Assembly (NCBI GenBank): GCA_024407815.1
Contig: JAKSVS010000001.1
Location: 62,001-126,000 of the forward strand
Direction: 5' to 3'
Source: Mycoplasmoidaceae bacterium
GTDB taxonomy: Bacteria > Bacillota_I > Bacilli_A > Mycoplasmatales > Mycoplasmoidaceae
DNA: 64,000 nt
The notes under the pieces are model-generated. The model had not been told where the DNA came from. It worked only from the letters and a program-made list of their open reading frames with translations, and did no database searches. Positions 31,076-41,052 of the stretch are shown here, piece by piece; position 1 is the stretch's first letter, and each line of letters opens with the position of its first letter. The position numbers were made by a program, and so were the translations under genes.

Positions 31076-31684
31076 TTAAATAGATTTTGCTTTTAATAAA
31101 TCTTTTTTAAACGTAATTTTAAAATTTTGTGCTTTATTGGATGAAATAATAAAGTTTTTCTTTTTTGGCTTTAAATTTAAATAGCTAAACATGTCTTTTC
31201 CATCACTATTTTTCTCTGCTTTCTTGTAAATTGAATAAAGACAAAATTGTGGTGTTTGAATATTGTACATACCGATTCTAAAATCTGCTTTATTACTTGG
31301 GCCAATGTAACATAGTGTTCCAAACGCTTCTTTACATTTAATTAATTTAACTATGTCTCCTATCTGTAAATTAATCCTAGCTGCATCGTGAACAATAATC
31401 TTATCATTCGCTTTTAAGTTTTTCAAAGCTCATATTCCATTTTCAAATGAATCATTTCTTGTTTTACCACCTGAAACAACCATTATTTTTTTATTGTTAA
31501 ATTTAATCCCAGAATATTGTTTGGGAACAACAAGAATTACTTTTTTAATTTGGTTAATTATTGCAAATAATTCTAGGCTATATTGATAAATTGGTTTCTT
31601 ATTAATCTTAAGAAAACATTTTGGTGTTGGATAGTCTAATCTACTACCCATTCCTGCCGCTAAAATTATTGCATAGTTTGCCAT
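31076..31684 (-). CDS. ispD: 2-C-methyl-D-erythritol 4-phosphate cytidylyltransferase (IspD)
   Basis: IspD transfers CMP to methylerythritol phosphate in the non-mevalonate isoprenoid pathway. The 202-residue product has the nucleotidyltransferase N-terminus AIILAAGMGSRLDYPTPKCF, the family motif VSGGKTRNDSFENGI and IVHDAARINL (usual VHDAARP). It is about 25 residues shorter than E. coli IspD. TarI-type ribitol-phosphate cytidylyltransferases are related, but the presence of ispE at 43951-44709 favours IspD. The start at 31684 places the glycine-rich motif near the N-terminus; a start 17 codons earlier is also open. Confidence 0.8.
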
Positions 31685-31757
31685 ATATAAATATTTTACA
31701 TTTTTTATACTTTTTGGTATAGAATAATATAGCATAAAATCTTTTATGCAATATTAG

Positions 31758-31792
31758 CGTGTGGGAGAGATTTAATTTTAGATCGTACCACG
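31758..31792 (+). promoter_or_regulatory. Leader element upstream of rplK, putative L1-binding site
   Basis: The rplK leader contains CGTGTGGGAGAGAT paired with ATCGTACCACG. A GTGGGAG...ACCACG pattern ahead of L11-L1 operons is typical of the site through which ribosomal protein L1 represses its own operon. Assignment is by pattern and position only. Confidence 0.5.
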
Positions 31793-31821
31793 TAGAGAAC
31801 AACTTATAGGAGGTGTTGCTT

Positions 31822-32283
31822 GTGGCTAAGGAAAAAGTTATAACGAGAGTAGCAATTGTCCACTTAATTGGAGGTCAAGCTAAACCAGGAACTACATTAG
31901 CTAGTTATGGTATTAACATGGCTGAATTTACTAGACAATTCAACGATAAAACTAAAGACAGAATGGGTGAAGTTGTACCAGTACAAATTACTGCTTACAG
32001 TGATAAATCATTCAAATTTATTATTAAAACTACACCAGTATCTGTTTTATTAAAAAAAGCAGCAAAAGTTGAAAAAGCTGGTCATAACCAACTTACAGAC
32101 AAAGTTGCAACCATTTCTAAAGAAGAAGCAATGAAAATTGCAAAGTACAAAATGCCTGATTTAGCTGTGTATGATGAAGAAGCAGCTTTAAGATGTGTTG
32201 CAGGTACTGCAAAACAAATGGGTATTAAGATTCAAGGTGTTGATCTTTCACCTAATAAAACTGCTAAGGAAGGTAAGAAATAA
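31822..32283 (+). CDS. rplK: 50S ribosomal protein L11
   Basis: L11 forms the base of the GTPase-associated stalk of the large subunit. The 153-residue product shows the usual layout: an N-terminal domain with [18 protein letters not shown], the linker, and a C-terminal rRNA-binding domain. It is somewhat longer than the E. coli protein because of a short C-terminal tail. The start is a GTG at 31822-31824, chosen because AGGAGGT (31808-31814) lies seven bases upstream; an earlier GTG at 31813 falls inside that ribosome site. It overlaps rplA by one base. Confidence 0.95.
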   Translation: MAKEKVITRVAIVHLIGGQAKPGTTLASYGINMAEFTRQFNDKTKDRMGEVVPVQITAYSDKSFKFIIKTTPVSVLLKKAAKVEKAGHNQLTDKVATISKEEAMKIAKYKMPDLAVYDEEAALRCVAGTAKQMGIKIQGVDLSPNKTAKEGKK

Positions 32284-32960
32284 TGGCTTTCCATGGTAAA
32301 AAATATACTGCTAACGCTAAGTTAGTAGATCGAACTAAGTTCTATACTGTAAAAGAAGCAGTTGAATTAGCAAAGAAAACATCTACAACTAAGTTTGATG
32401 GCGCTATTGATATTGCAATCAAGTTAAATCTTGATACAACAAAAGCAGAACAACAACTTAGAGGTACTATTGCTCTTCCTCATTACTTCGGTAAAAAGAT
32501 TAGAATTGTTGCTATTACTGATACAATCAGTGATGCACAAGCTAAAGAATTGGGAATTAAAGTTGGTACAACTGACTTAATTAATGAAATTAAGGGTGGA
32601 TGAATGGACTTTGACTTAATTATTACAAGTCCTAAGTTCATGGTTCCACTATCTAAATTAGGTAAAGTATTAGGTCCTAAAGGTTTAATGCCTAACCCTA
32701 AATTAGGAACAGTTACTCCCAATGTACTAGCAGCTGTAAAAGACTTCCAAAAAGGAAAATACAACTACCGTACTGATACATATGGAAACATCCATATGAA
32801 AATTGGTAAGGTTTCAGCTGATTCAAAAGATATCGTTGAAAATATTAATGCTTTATTAGACTTTATTAAATCTAAACGACCAACAACAGTTAAAGGTGAC
32901 TACATTCAAAACATTAGTTTATCTTCAACAATGGGTCCAAGCATTAAAATTGTTAAGTAA
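32283..32960 (+). CDS. rplA: 50S ribosomal protein L1
   Basis: L1 forms the mobile stalk near the E site and is the autoregulator of the L11-L1 operon. The 225-residue product includes the family signature KVLGPKGLMPNPKLGTVTPNV and the N-terminal FDGAIDIAIKLNLD strand. A TGA-Trp codon at 32601-32603 joins the halves. The ATG overlaps the rplK TAA. An intrinsic terminator follows. Confidence 0.97.
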
Positions 32961-32974
32961 AATTACATAAGATT

Positions 32975-33004
32975 AAATACAGAAAAAAGTCTGTATTTTT
33001 TCTT
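32975..33004 (+). terminator. Intrinsic terminator after rplA
   Basis: AAATACAG-AAAAAAGT-CTGTATTT followed by TTTTCTTTT. Confidence 0.82.
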
Positions 33005-33034
33005 TTATTAACACTCAAAAATATAAAAAGTAAT

Positions 33035-33079
33035 AAAATAAATATATTTATTTTTTGTATTTTTATATTTATATATAAT
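33035..33079 (+). promoter_or_regulatory. pth-nrd promoter region with palindrome
   Basis: A perfect 20-nt palindrome AAAATAAATA/TATTTATTTT lies at 33035-33054, where a -35 would be expected. TATAAT lies at 33074-33079, ten bases before the pth ATG. No Shine-Dalgarno sequence fits in between. Confidence 0.5.
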
Positions 33080-33089
33080 AATTTTACAA

Positions 33090-33656
33090 ATGAAATTAGT
33101 TGTGGGGCTTGGTAACGTGGGCAAGCCATATACAAATACCCGTCATAATGTAGGTTTTATGGCCATAGATGCAATATTATCTGATCTTGGTCTTAATATT
33201 GAATCCAATAGTTTCGAAGGCGATTATGTTGTCGCAACAATAAACGACCAAAAGGTTATGTTTATTAAACCAACAACATTAGTAAACCTGTCGGGCAATT
33301 GTGTTGGTCAAGTTGCTAAGTTCTACAAGATAAAACCACAAGACATCATCGTCATTCATGACGATCTTGACCTAAAACCAGGAGATTTTAAAATAAAAAC
33401 TGGTGGTTCATCTGGTGGTCATAATGGAATTAAAGACATCATAGCAAAGTTGGGTTCTGAAGATTTTGTTAGATTCAAAATAGGAATTGGTCATCCAGAA
33501 CACGCCACGGTGGTAGATCATGTTCTTGGAAAGTTTTCTAAACAAGAAACAGAACTTTTAAAAGAACCGATAGCAAAAACAGTTGAATTTGTTAAATTGA
33601 GTCTTTGTGCTCCAATCAATATAGCAATTAGTAAAGTAAATCAAGGAAGTAAATAA
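33090..33656 (+). CDS. pth: Peptidyl-tRNA hydrolase
   Basis: Pth releases peptides from prematurely dissociated peptidyl-tRNA. The 188-residue product begins MKLVVGLGNVGKPYTNTRHN, with the catalytic His in TRHNVGF. It carries the KPTTLVNLSG and HDDLDLKPGDFKIK blocks and GGSSGGHNGIKDI. Length and motifs are typical. It precedes nrdD by one base, so it heads the pth-nrdD-nrdG-glycyl-radical unit. Confidence 0.96.
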   Translation: MKLVVGLGNVGKPYTNTRHNVGFMAIDAILSDLGLNIESNSFEGDYVVATINDQKVMFIKPTTLVNLSGNCVGQVAKFYKIKPQDIIVIHDDLDLKPGDFKIKTGGSSGGHNGIKDIIAKLGSEDFVRFKIGIGHPEHATVVDHVLGKFSKQETELLKEPIAKTVEFVKLSLCAPINIAISKVNQGSK

Positions 33657-33657
33657 T

Positions 33658-35601
33658 ATGAAAGTAATTAAAAGAGATGGTCGAGAAGTAAAATTTAATC
33701 CTTCAAAAATTCATGATGCAGTTATTGCTGCAGCCGTAGCAAACAATATCGCTATATCTGAAGATAATCTTATAAAGATTACAGATAGTGTAATTAAAAA
33801 AATAGAAGCTGAAAACAAAGATTCAGCAGAAGTAGAAGAGATTCAAGATTATGTTGTTGAATCTTTGGTTTCTGCTGGTTTTAAGACGCTAGCTAGAAAA
33901 TATCAAGCTTACCGTGTTGAACGTAACAAAGTCCGAGAACGTGGTAGTGGTTTGATGACAACAATTTACAAAATTGGTATTGAAACTGACCGTGATAACG
34001 CAAATGTCGGTAACAACTTCTCAGCTAAATTGCTAAGAATTGCTTCTGAGTCAAACAAATGACACATGCTTTTAAAACACTTACCAAAAGATGTAGCTGC
34101 TCACCACGAATCTGGTGACTACTATATTCACGACCTTGATAGTTACAACCTAACAACCAACTGTTTACACCTACCAACTAGAAAACTATTACAAAAAGGT
34201 TTTAACACAGGTTGTGGAACAATTAACCCACCAACAAGTATTGAAACTGCTGGTGCTATACTATGTATTGCTCTTCAAGCTAGTCAAAACGATATGTTTG
34301 GTGGTCAATCACACCCTAACTTTGATAATGATATCGCTATTACCATTCCAAGTACTAGAAGAAAAATAGTTGAAGAATTAAAAATTGGTGGTGGAAAATG
34401 ACAAGATAATGATGTTGTCCAAAAACTTCTTGAAAAAAGAGTACACCAAGCAATGCAAGCTGTTGTATATAACTTGAACACACTACACTCTAGAGCTGGT
34501 AGTCAAGTTCCATTCAGTTCAATTAACATCGGAATACCAGAAAACGAAGATGCTGCCCTTGTTTGTCGTTGCTTTCTAGAAGAATATGATAAAGGATTAG
34601 GTTGTGGAGAACAACCAATTTTCCCAAACATTATTTTTAGAGTTAAAGAGGGAGTTAATAGAAATCCAAAAGATCCTTACTTCTATCTATTTAAACTAGC
34701 ATGTAAGGTTGCATCAAAGAGAATGAACCCAACATTCATGAATATTGATGCTACATTTAATAATGAATACTATCAAAAAGGTATTATGCCTGCAACTATG
34801 GGTTGTAGAACATATTTACTAGCTGATATTAACGGAAAGCCATGTGTAGAGGGTCGTGGAAACATTGCACCATGTACTATGAACCTACCAAGACTAGCTA
34901 TGAAGGCTAATAAAAATCTTGAAACATTCTTTAAATCATTAGATGATTTATGTGAACAAGTAAGACTACAATTAATGCACAGATATGACACATTAAAAAG
35001 ACTTAAAGTTAAAGATATGCCATTTGTTTGCGGAGAAGGTTTAATTGTTGGATCTGAAGGTTTACAAAGAGATGATTCAATTGAACCAATTCTAAAACAC
35101 GGTACATGAGGTATCGGTTTCATTGGTTTGGCTGAAACATTAAAACTACTAATTGGCAAACACCATGGTGAAAGCAAAGAAGCTCAAGAACTTGGTTACA
35201 CTATTGTTAAAAGAATTAGAGAAAACTGTGACAAGTTCAAAAAACAATATAAGTTGAACTTCGCTTGCTATGCAACTCCTGCTGAAGGACTAAGTGGAAA
35301 ATTCTTCCCACTTGATGAAAAAGAATTTGGAATGATTCCATGAGTAACAACAAAAGGTTATTACACTAACTCATTCCATGTTCCTGTTGATTATCCAATA
35401 ACTTGGGCTGAGAAAGTTGCTATTGAAGCACCTTACCATGAATTATGTAATGGTGGTCATATATCATATGTTGAATTTGATTCATACCCAACTCCAGATG
35501 ATATTATGAGAGTTGTAACATACGCTTACGCTAAGACAAACATTAACTACTTAGGAATTAACTTCCATATTAGATATTGTCTAGATTGCAAAGGCAAATA
35601 A
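33658..35601 (+). CDS. nrdD: Anaerobic ribonucleoside-triphosphate reductase, core lacking the glycyl-radical end
   Basis: NrdD is the class III enzyme that reduces ribonucleotides under anaerobic conditions using a glycyl radical made by NrdG. The 647-residue frame, read through several TGA-Trp codons, has an N-terminal ATP-cone (VIKRDGREVKFNPSKIHDAV) and a conserved barrel with MGCRTYL (Cys383), GRGNIAPCTMNLPRLAM and YATPAEGLSGKFF. It ends with RYCLDCKGK, the first CxxC of the C-terminal zinc ribbon, at a TAA. Normal NrdD proteins continue for about 60-70 residues with a second CxxC and the radical glycine. Those are encoded separately at 36121-36312. nrdG starts one base after the stop. 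Confidence 0.93.
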
Positions 35602-35602
35602 T

Positions 35603-36109
35603 ATGAAAATAAGATTGGCTAGCATTCTTGAATCTAATGCCAATGGTCCAGGACTAAGAAAGGTTTTCTTTAGTCAGGGCTGTAGCCATGGGTGTCCAGA
35701 TTGTTTTAATAAACACACTTGGGATTTCAATGGTGGAGCATTAATTGATTTAGATGAAGAAATAGCTAAAACAATTGATCAATCATATCTAGCTGGTGTT
35801 ACATTCAGTGGTGGCGATCCATTTGATCAACCAGAACCATTTGCTTATCTAGCTAAAGCTCTAAAGAAAGCAAATATAAATATTTGATCATATACAGGTT
35901 ATACTTGAGAGCAACTGATGGAACTATCTAAAAAGAATGTTCATATCAAACAATTACTAGAAAATATTGATGTACTAGTTGATGGACCTTTCATTAACAA
36001 ACTAAAAAGTGAAGAAATTCAATGAAGAGGTTCATCAAATCAAAGAATTATTCTGGTTCCAGAATCATTAAAAGAAAAAAGAATTATAATTAATAAAGAG
36101 TACAAATAA
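35603..36109 (+). CDS. nrdG: Anaerobic ribonucleotide reductase activating protein (radical SAM)
   Basis: NrdG reductively cleaves S-adenosylmethionine with a 4Fe-4S cluster to install the glycyl radical on NrdD. The 168-residue product has the radical-SAM cluster motif CSHGCPDC (Cys27, Cys31, Cys34) and the SAM-contact sequence TFSGGDPFDQ. TGA-Trp codons lie at about 35885 and after. It is one base downstream of nrdD and eleven bases upstream of the separate glycyl-radical gene. Substrate and partner are therefore encoded on both sides of it. Confidence 0.94.
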
Positions 36110-36120
36110 GGATTATTACT

Positions 36121-36312
36121 ATGGGAAAAGTTACATATTTACAACCAGGACAAAAGAAATGCCCAGTTTGTGGTTCAACACACATTTGTGAAATTAGTAG
36201 AATAACAGGTTATCTATCTTTCGACGAAAGATTCTGTCAATCTAAAGTTGATGAAAGAAGCCAAAGAGTAGATCACAATAACAATCACGAAGCTAACTAC
36301 ATAAAGAAATAA
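36121..36312 (+). CDS. Detached glycyl-radical/zinc-ribbon end of NrdD
   Basis: This 63-residue protein corresponds to the C-terminal end of class III ribonucleotide reductases. It has CPVC (Cys14, Cys17), which would be the second half of the Cys4 zinc ribbon. RITGYLSFDERF follows, with Gly30 at the position of the radical glycine (RxxGYL motif), then a KVDERSQRVDH tail typical of NrdD ends. It has its own ATG and an AAGGATT ribosome site and is translated after nrdG. I infer that it associates with the NrdD core to rebuild the zinc site and active centre, comparable in principle to the GrcA/YfiD spare part of pyruvate formate-lyase. Here, however, no intact full-length NrdD is present in the window. 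Confidence 0.85.
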   Translation: MGKVTYLQPGQKKCPVCGSTHICEISRITGYLSFDERFCQSKVDERSQRVDHNNNHEANYIKK

Positions 36313-36337
36313 TATATTAAGTAGAGAAAAAATAAAA

Positions 36338-36377
36338 AATGTTGTTAGAGATAACAAATCCTAACAACATTTTTTTA
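36338..36377 (+). terminator. Intrinsic terminator of the nrd unit
   Basis: AATGTTGTTAG pairs with CTAACAACATT, followed by a run of T. It marks the end of the pth-nrdD-nrdG-glycyl-radical transcription unit. Confidence 0.82.
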
Positions 36378-36400
36378 TGCTTTGTCTGTTATTAACTTTA

Positions 36401-37897
36401 TTAAGACAATGGTACATCAACGCCATCAGCACAGTGAACAACTGTGGCTGATACACCACTGTGTCAATTGCTACCAAAGCTTATTGAGTTTCATGCACTG
36501 CTTGTACCGTTATAATTAATTGTGGCTAGGCCATCGCAATCTGCGAATGCGTTGTTGCCAATTAATGTAACGCTAACAGGAATAGTAATTGTAGTAATTA
36601 AATAATCTCATTCAAACGCACTTTCTTCGATAGATTCAACACCTTCACCAAGTTCTACTGATGCTAACTTACCGCATGAATAAAATGCTTTAGCGCCAAT
36701 TGTTTTAACACTATCGGGGATAATAAGGTTCTCAACATCACTTTTAGTATAGAATGCCTCGCTGCCAATAGATGTTACTTCATAAGATAGTGAAGTAGAA
36801 TTATCATAATGCGTACTTGGAATTTTTATAGTTGTATTTGATAAATAACCGTAAAACCCAGTTAGCGAACAAGTAACATTTGTGGTATCTAATGACCATT
36901 GATATGCATCGTAAGCAGAAACATTAAATGTTTGCTGCTTACTTATTCCACCTACATTAGCGGTAACAGTTACAGTTGTTGAACCAGATCTTAATTGGTC
37001 ACCATCAGCAGGACTTGTTGTATATTCGGTAGTTTCAAGCGCTCTACTATTTCCATCAGAGAATGTACCAGTAACAACTAGTTCGGTTAAATCCAATGAG
37101 TTGTCTGTGTAATACTGTAGTTGGACCCCGGTAGTGTCCAATGTGATAGATTGTAATACTGGATCGGCAACAGTAACGTCGAATGTTTTAGTTATGGATG
37201 CATCAACAACCGCAGTCACAGTTACAGTTATTTTGCCTGTGGTTGATAATTTTGAACCACTAGCAGGGCTTGTAGTATATTCACCAGCTTCAAGCGCTCT
37301 ACTATTTCCATCAGAGAATGTACCAGTAACAACTAAATTGGACAAATCAAGAGTTTCATTAGTAAAATAACTAGTTTTAACCTTGGTTGTGTCTAAGTCT
37401 ATAGAGGTTAGTTTAATTATTGTATAACTAAAACCTGTAATGTTAGATGCTTTTTCACCATCAATTTTATATGCCAACTCTAAACCGGTAAGATTTGAAT
37501 CAATTTTTGATAAAGTGGTGAAAGTAATTTCAACTGTTCCTGTCTGTGGAATTGTAACATTGTTGGATCTAGCATATTCTTTTTGCACCCCACTACTGTC
37601 TTTTTTCACTAGTTGAAGTTTAGATAGTACAGCTCCAACTGGGCCCTTTACATTAATAGTTAAATCATTAGAAGTTAAAGCTTTTTGATCTTCATCAACA
37701 GTTATGCATTTAATTGTAGGATCATTATTACAACATTTTAATGGTACAACTACACCTGCAGTAACTGCTCCAGCCCCTAATACACCAAATAAACATCCTA
37801 GAAGGATTTTTTTCTTTGTTTTCTTACCATTACCTTCATTTGATGAAGATTTAGTGGTAGATTCATTGTTTTGTTCAAATGATTGATTATTTTCCAT
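36401..37897 (-). CDS. BspA-like surface protein with Ig-like domains
   Basis: The 498-residue product has a charged N-terminal region and one hydrophobic segment (about residues 31-56) that anchors it. Two bacterial Ig-like repeats follow (each with LDLS/TxLVVTGTFSDGNSRALE and a YTTSPA block), then four or so BspA-type leucine-rich repeats (TSIGSEAFY, KTIGAKAFYSC). The end WHSGVSATVVHCADG is typical of BspA proteins. It is probably a surface adhesin. The ATG at 37895-37897 is preferred because GAGGA lies eight bases upstream; an ATG five codons earlier overlaps that site. It is convergent with the nrd unit. Confidence 0.82.
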
Positions 37898-37920
37898 ATT
37901 TTGTTTCCTCATTCGCAGTC

Positions 37921-37947
37921 ATTATATATACATATATATATATATAT
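37921..37947 (-). promoter_or_regulatory. Promoter with (AT)8 repeat upstream of a BspA-like gene
   Basis: Minus-strand TATAAT lies at 37921-37926. The stretch immediately upstream is TATATATAC... followed by eight AT units (37932-37947), occupying the -35/-10 spacer. Slippage here would change promoter spacing. The remaining intergenic sequence to 38030 shows no gene. Confidence 0.5.
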
Positions 37948-38031
37948 GAGATTTGGCAACAAAATATGGCCCATGTAAGCAAAATATTAAATAATTTCAA
38001 TAATGGTTATGGCTTGGTAAAACTGACCATT

Positions 38032-38060
38032 AAAAAAGCAGCGAACTAAACTCGCTGTTT
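38032..38060 (-). terminator. Terminator downstream of the broken membrane-protein gene
   Basis: CAGCGA and TCGCTG form a stem flanked by A and T runs on both sides. On the minus strand it ends GCTTTTTTAAT, just after the 38138 or 38067 stop. Confidence 0.75.
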
Positions 38061-38137
38061 TTTTTATTATGCTACTGAGAACATTAATCCAAGCAGGTCA
38101 GCAAGTTTTGCGTCAACTGTCTCTTGTTGTTCTTCAG

Positions 38138-38947
38138 TTATGCGCTCGTGTCAACAAAACTACTAATCACATCAGATATTGTATCGAAAGAAGATTGAGG
38201 AATTTCTATTGTGTTAGTTTCAGTAAAGTCAACCGCTTCGCCATCTTCATTTTCATATGAAACTGATTTGTATTGATTTAACATATCGTCAAATGTGTCA
38301 ACGAAAGTTTGGTAGTTATCATTGGTAATTGCTGCAACTGCTGATTCTTCAGAATCCAACCCTAAAAGTGATGGGACTAAAGATGTAACATTTTCAGAAG
38401 AGAATATACTAGTTAGTTCGTCACCTGCGGCATCAACTAAATTGTTTCAGCCGGTTGCAAACTCATTAACTTTGTCGCCAACACTTGTTTCGGAGCCATC
38501 TTCTGTATTATTGACAATGTCGCCTAGTTCATTGAATGTATCAGTCAGTGCATTTATTACCGGTTTTTCTGTTGTTTCACCCGTTTCGGGATCAGTAACG
38601 GTAATTGTCTTGCTAGTTAAACCCAAAGCGCTAAGAATAGCATCATAATCTTCATACGATTTTGTTGATCCATAGTATGAAAATCAACTTACTCCTTTTG
38701 TAAGAGTTAATAAGTTTTTATATAAACCATAGGAAAGACCATTTGTTTTCCTGGTTGCGGTTGTTGTTGTCGCAAAATAAGCTACTTGAGTAAAGGCAAT
38801 TGTGGATGGTAGCATAGCTAAACCCATTCCAACACCACCAACAACACCGTTAATAACACGTTTCTTTGCTGTGACTTGAACTTGTATCACGTTACCGTTT
38901 GCATCGCGTTGTTTTTTTAAGATGAAGAACTTTCTTACCTCATGCAT
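38138..38947 (-). pseudogene. Membrane protein gene, downstream portion (frameshifted)
   Basis: This 269-codon frame starts MHEVRKFFILKKQRDANGN, has one hydrophobic segment (about residues 31-60) and a long polar, acidic C-terminal domain. It overlaps the preceding frame (38892-39275) by 56 bases. A run of seven A near 38914 separates the two; with six A the frames would join as ...VLHLKKQRDANGN. At its own end, TAA at 38138-38140 is followed, one base out of frame, by 24 protein-like codons (RITEEQQ...LLGLMFSVA) that stop at 38067 just before a terminator. Repairing both sites gives one protein of about 402 residues. The membrane layout loosely resembles CvpA-family proteins, but the family is not certain. 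Confidence 0.55.
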
Positions 38948-39275
38948 AATAGTTTATTAAAATGATCAATTCAGAAATTGCCATTCAAAGAATAAAGAAG
39001 ACTGGAGCCATAACTGATGCTGTTAAATTTGTCATATCAGCAGATTGCACAGTTGCACTCAATAAACTAGAAATAATAGGAGTAAGGGTGCCAGCTATTG
39101 CGCCGTTTGCAAGGGATCAAACTAACAATCCAATACTATAAAAGATAAGTGTTCCGCCACCTCAAAAAGCAGCTCGCTTCCAACCACCAAACACTCCGAT
39201 TATTGGAAAAGCAACAACCAAAACAATAAAAATGATTGGGGCAATTATAGCTAATTGTTCCATTGGATAGTTCAT
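38892..39275 (-). pseudogene. Membrane protein gene, upstream portion
   Basis: The 127-codon frame from ATG 39273-39275 (GAGGAG upstream) encodes three hydrophobic segments: about residues 7-28, 34-58 and 86-110. After NYYAWGKKVLHLKK the reading runs into an out-of-frame tail and stops at 38892-38894. The natural continuation lies in the frame starting at 38947. Either these are two overlapping genes or, more likely, one gene split by an extra A in an A7 run. It is upstream of nothing obvious and downstream of tdk in the opposite sense of the operon. Confidence 0.55.
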
Positions 39276-39317
39276 TGTGCGCTCTCCTCTCTTTTATATT
39301 AATAATATAGTTATATA

Positions 39318-39944
39318 CTATATCTTGGCTTTTTTTACTTTTGGGAAGTTGTTTGGATTTAGTTTAGCTTGTTGGTGGCAGTGTCGGCAAAGAGCTGTAT
39401 ATTCATTTGTATCACCAACAAGTATTTGTGCATCTACAGGTCTTGGTTTAGTATGAGCAGAATATGATGCCGATGCACCGCAGTTTGTACAAACAGCTTT
39501 TAGTTTAGTAATTTGTTCAGCGTATACTAAAAGTTTCATCATTGGTTCAAATGGTCTACCAAATGAATCCATATCTAGACCGGCGGCAATAACTATGTAA
39601 TCATTATTAGCTAAATAATTGCAAACCTCTGGCAGTTCATTATCAAAGAATTGCGCTTCATCGATAGCAATAACTTGAACATCATCAGATCCATTATTTA
39701 CATGTTCAATAATTTCTCTAGAGTTCTTAACAGTTATTGATTCAATCTTTCTACCATCTCTGCTTCTAGCTATTTTTTGACCAGATCTAGTATCAGCAGC
39801 TGGAGTAAATAATAAATATTTAACTTCAGAAAATTTAAGTAGTCCAATTCTTCTTAAAAGTTCTTCTGACTTTCCAGAAAACATTGGTCCACAAATTACT
39901 TCAATTCATCCTTTTTGAGTTCTAAATGCATTAATTTTTGCCAT
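39318..39944 (-). CDS. tdk: Thymidine kinase
   Basis: Type II thymidine kinase phosphorylates thymidine for dTTP salvage. The 208-residue product has the P-loop GPMFSGKSEELL, the Walker B-like AIDEAQFFD (catalytic Glu), the lasso region with CTNCG, and a second zinc pair CRHCH, together forming the structural zinc site. A TGA-Trp codon lies between the ATG (39942-39944) and the P-loop. It starts nine bases after ychF. Confidence 0.95.
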
Positions 39945-39953
39945 AACTATCTC

Positions 39954-41051
39954 CTATACATTAAATCGGAAGTAGACAACATCACCATCTTTAATAATGT
40001 AGTCTTTCCCTTCAACACGAAGCAATCCTTTTGCTTTAACTTCATTTTCTGATTTTAATTCAATAAGATCTGAACTATTCATTACTTCAGCTCTTATAAA
40101 TCCTTTTTGAATATCACTATGGATTATGCCAGCACATTCTGGTGCAGTCATTCCATTAATAAATGTTCATCCTTTAACTTCATCTTTACCAAAGGTAAAG
40201 AATGTAGATAAATTTAGTAACTTATAAGCTTGAACAATAACCTTGGATAATCCTGTTTCGTTTAATCCTAAATCAGTCATAAAGGTTTTTTTATCTTGTT
40301 CATTTAATTTTGATATTTCATACTCAATTTGAGCAGAAATAGGAACAATAATGTCGTCTTTCTTACAACATTGTTTTAATTGTTGCAAGTAAATGTTGTT
40401 TTCGGGGTTAGCTATACTTGCCTCATCAACGTTGGCGATGAAAAGTGTTGGTTTAAAAGTTAAGAAGTTATCCATCTTAATTTGTTTATATTCTTCATCA
40501 CTAAAAGATAAATCTTTTATTAATTTGTTATCCATTAATTGTTTTTGAACTTTAGCATACAAATTGTCTAAGAATTTTGCTTCTTTATCCCCAGATATAG
40601 CTTTTCTATGTACTTTCTCAATTTTTTTATTAACAACATCATGATCAGCAACAATTAATTCCAAATTAATTATTTCAACATCCCTTTTTGGGTCAACACT
40701 ATTGTAAACGTGTGTAATATCTTTGTTAGCAAAACATCTAACAACATGACAGATAGCATCCGCTTCGCGGATGTTGGCAAGAAATTTATTTCCTAATCCT
40801 TCACCTTTGCTTGCGCCTTTAACTAAACCTGCAATATCAACAAACCTGCAAATTGCTGGTGTTGTTTTAGCTGGATTAATTAAACTAGAAAGAGCAAATA
40901 ATCTTTTGTCTGGAACTGGTACTATCCCTACATTTGGTTCAATTGTAGCAAATGGATAGTTTGCAGCTTCGACTTGGGAATTAGTTATTGCATTGAATAG
41001 TGTTGATTTACCAACATTTGGTAATCCAACAATGCCAACGAATAAATTCAT
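39954..41051 (-). CDS. ychF: Redox/ribosome-associated ATPase YchF (Obg-like)
   Basis: YchF is an Obg-family P-loop protein that prefers ATP, binds ribosomes and is linked to oxidative stress. The 365-residue product has [15 protein letters not shown] (G1), [19 protein letters not shown] (G3 and switch), NVDE (altered G4 explaining ATP preference) and a C-terminal TGS domain (after the TGA-Trp at about 40152). The start at 41051 is chosen over one eight codons upstream because it begins directly at the conserved N-terminus and lies next to the fba stop with AAGG upstream. Confidence 0.95.
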
Positions 41052-41052
41052 A

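Noticed and set aside
31813..31821. Earlier GTG start for rplK at 31813
   Set aside because: It lies within the AGGAGGT ribosome-binding sequence; the GTG at 31822 has proper spacing and matches the L11 N-terminus.
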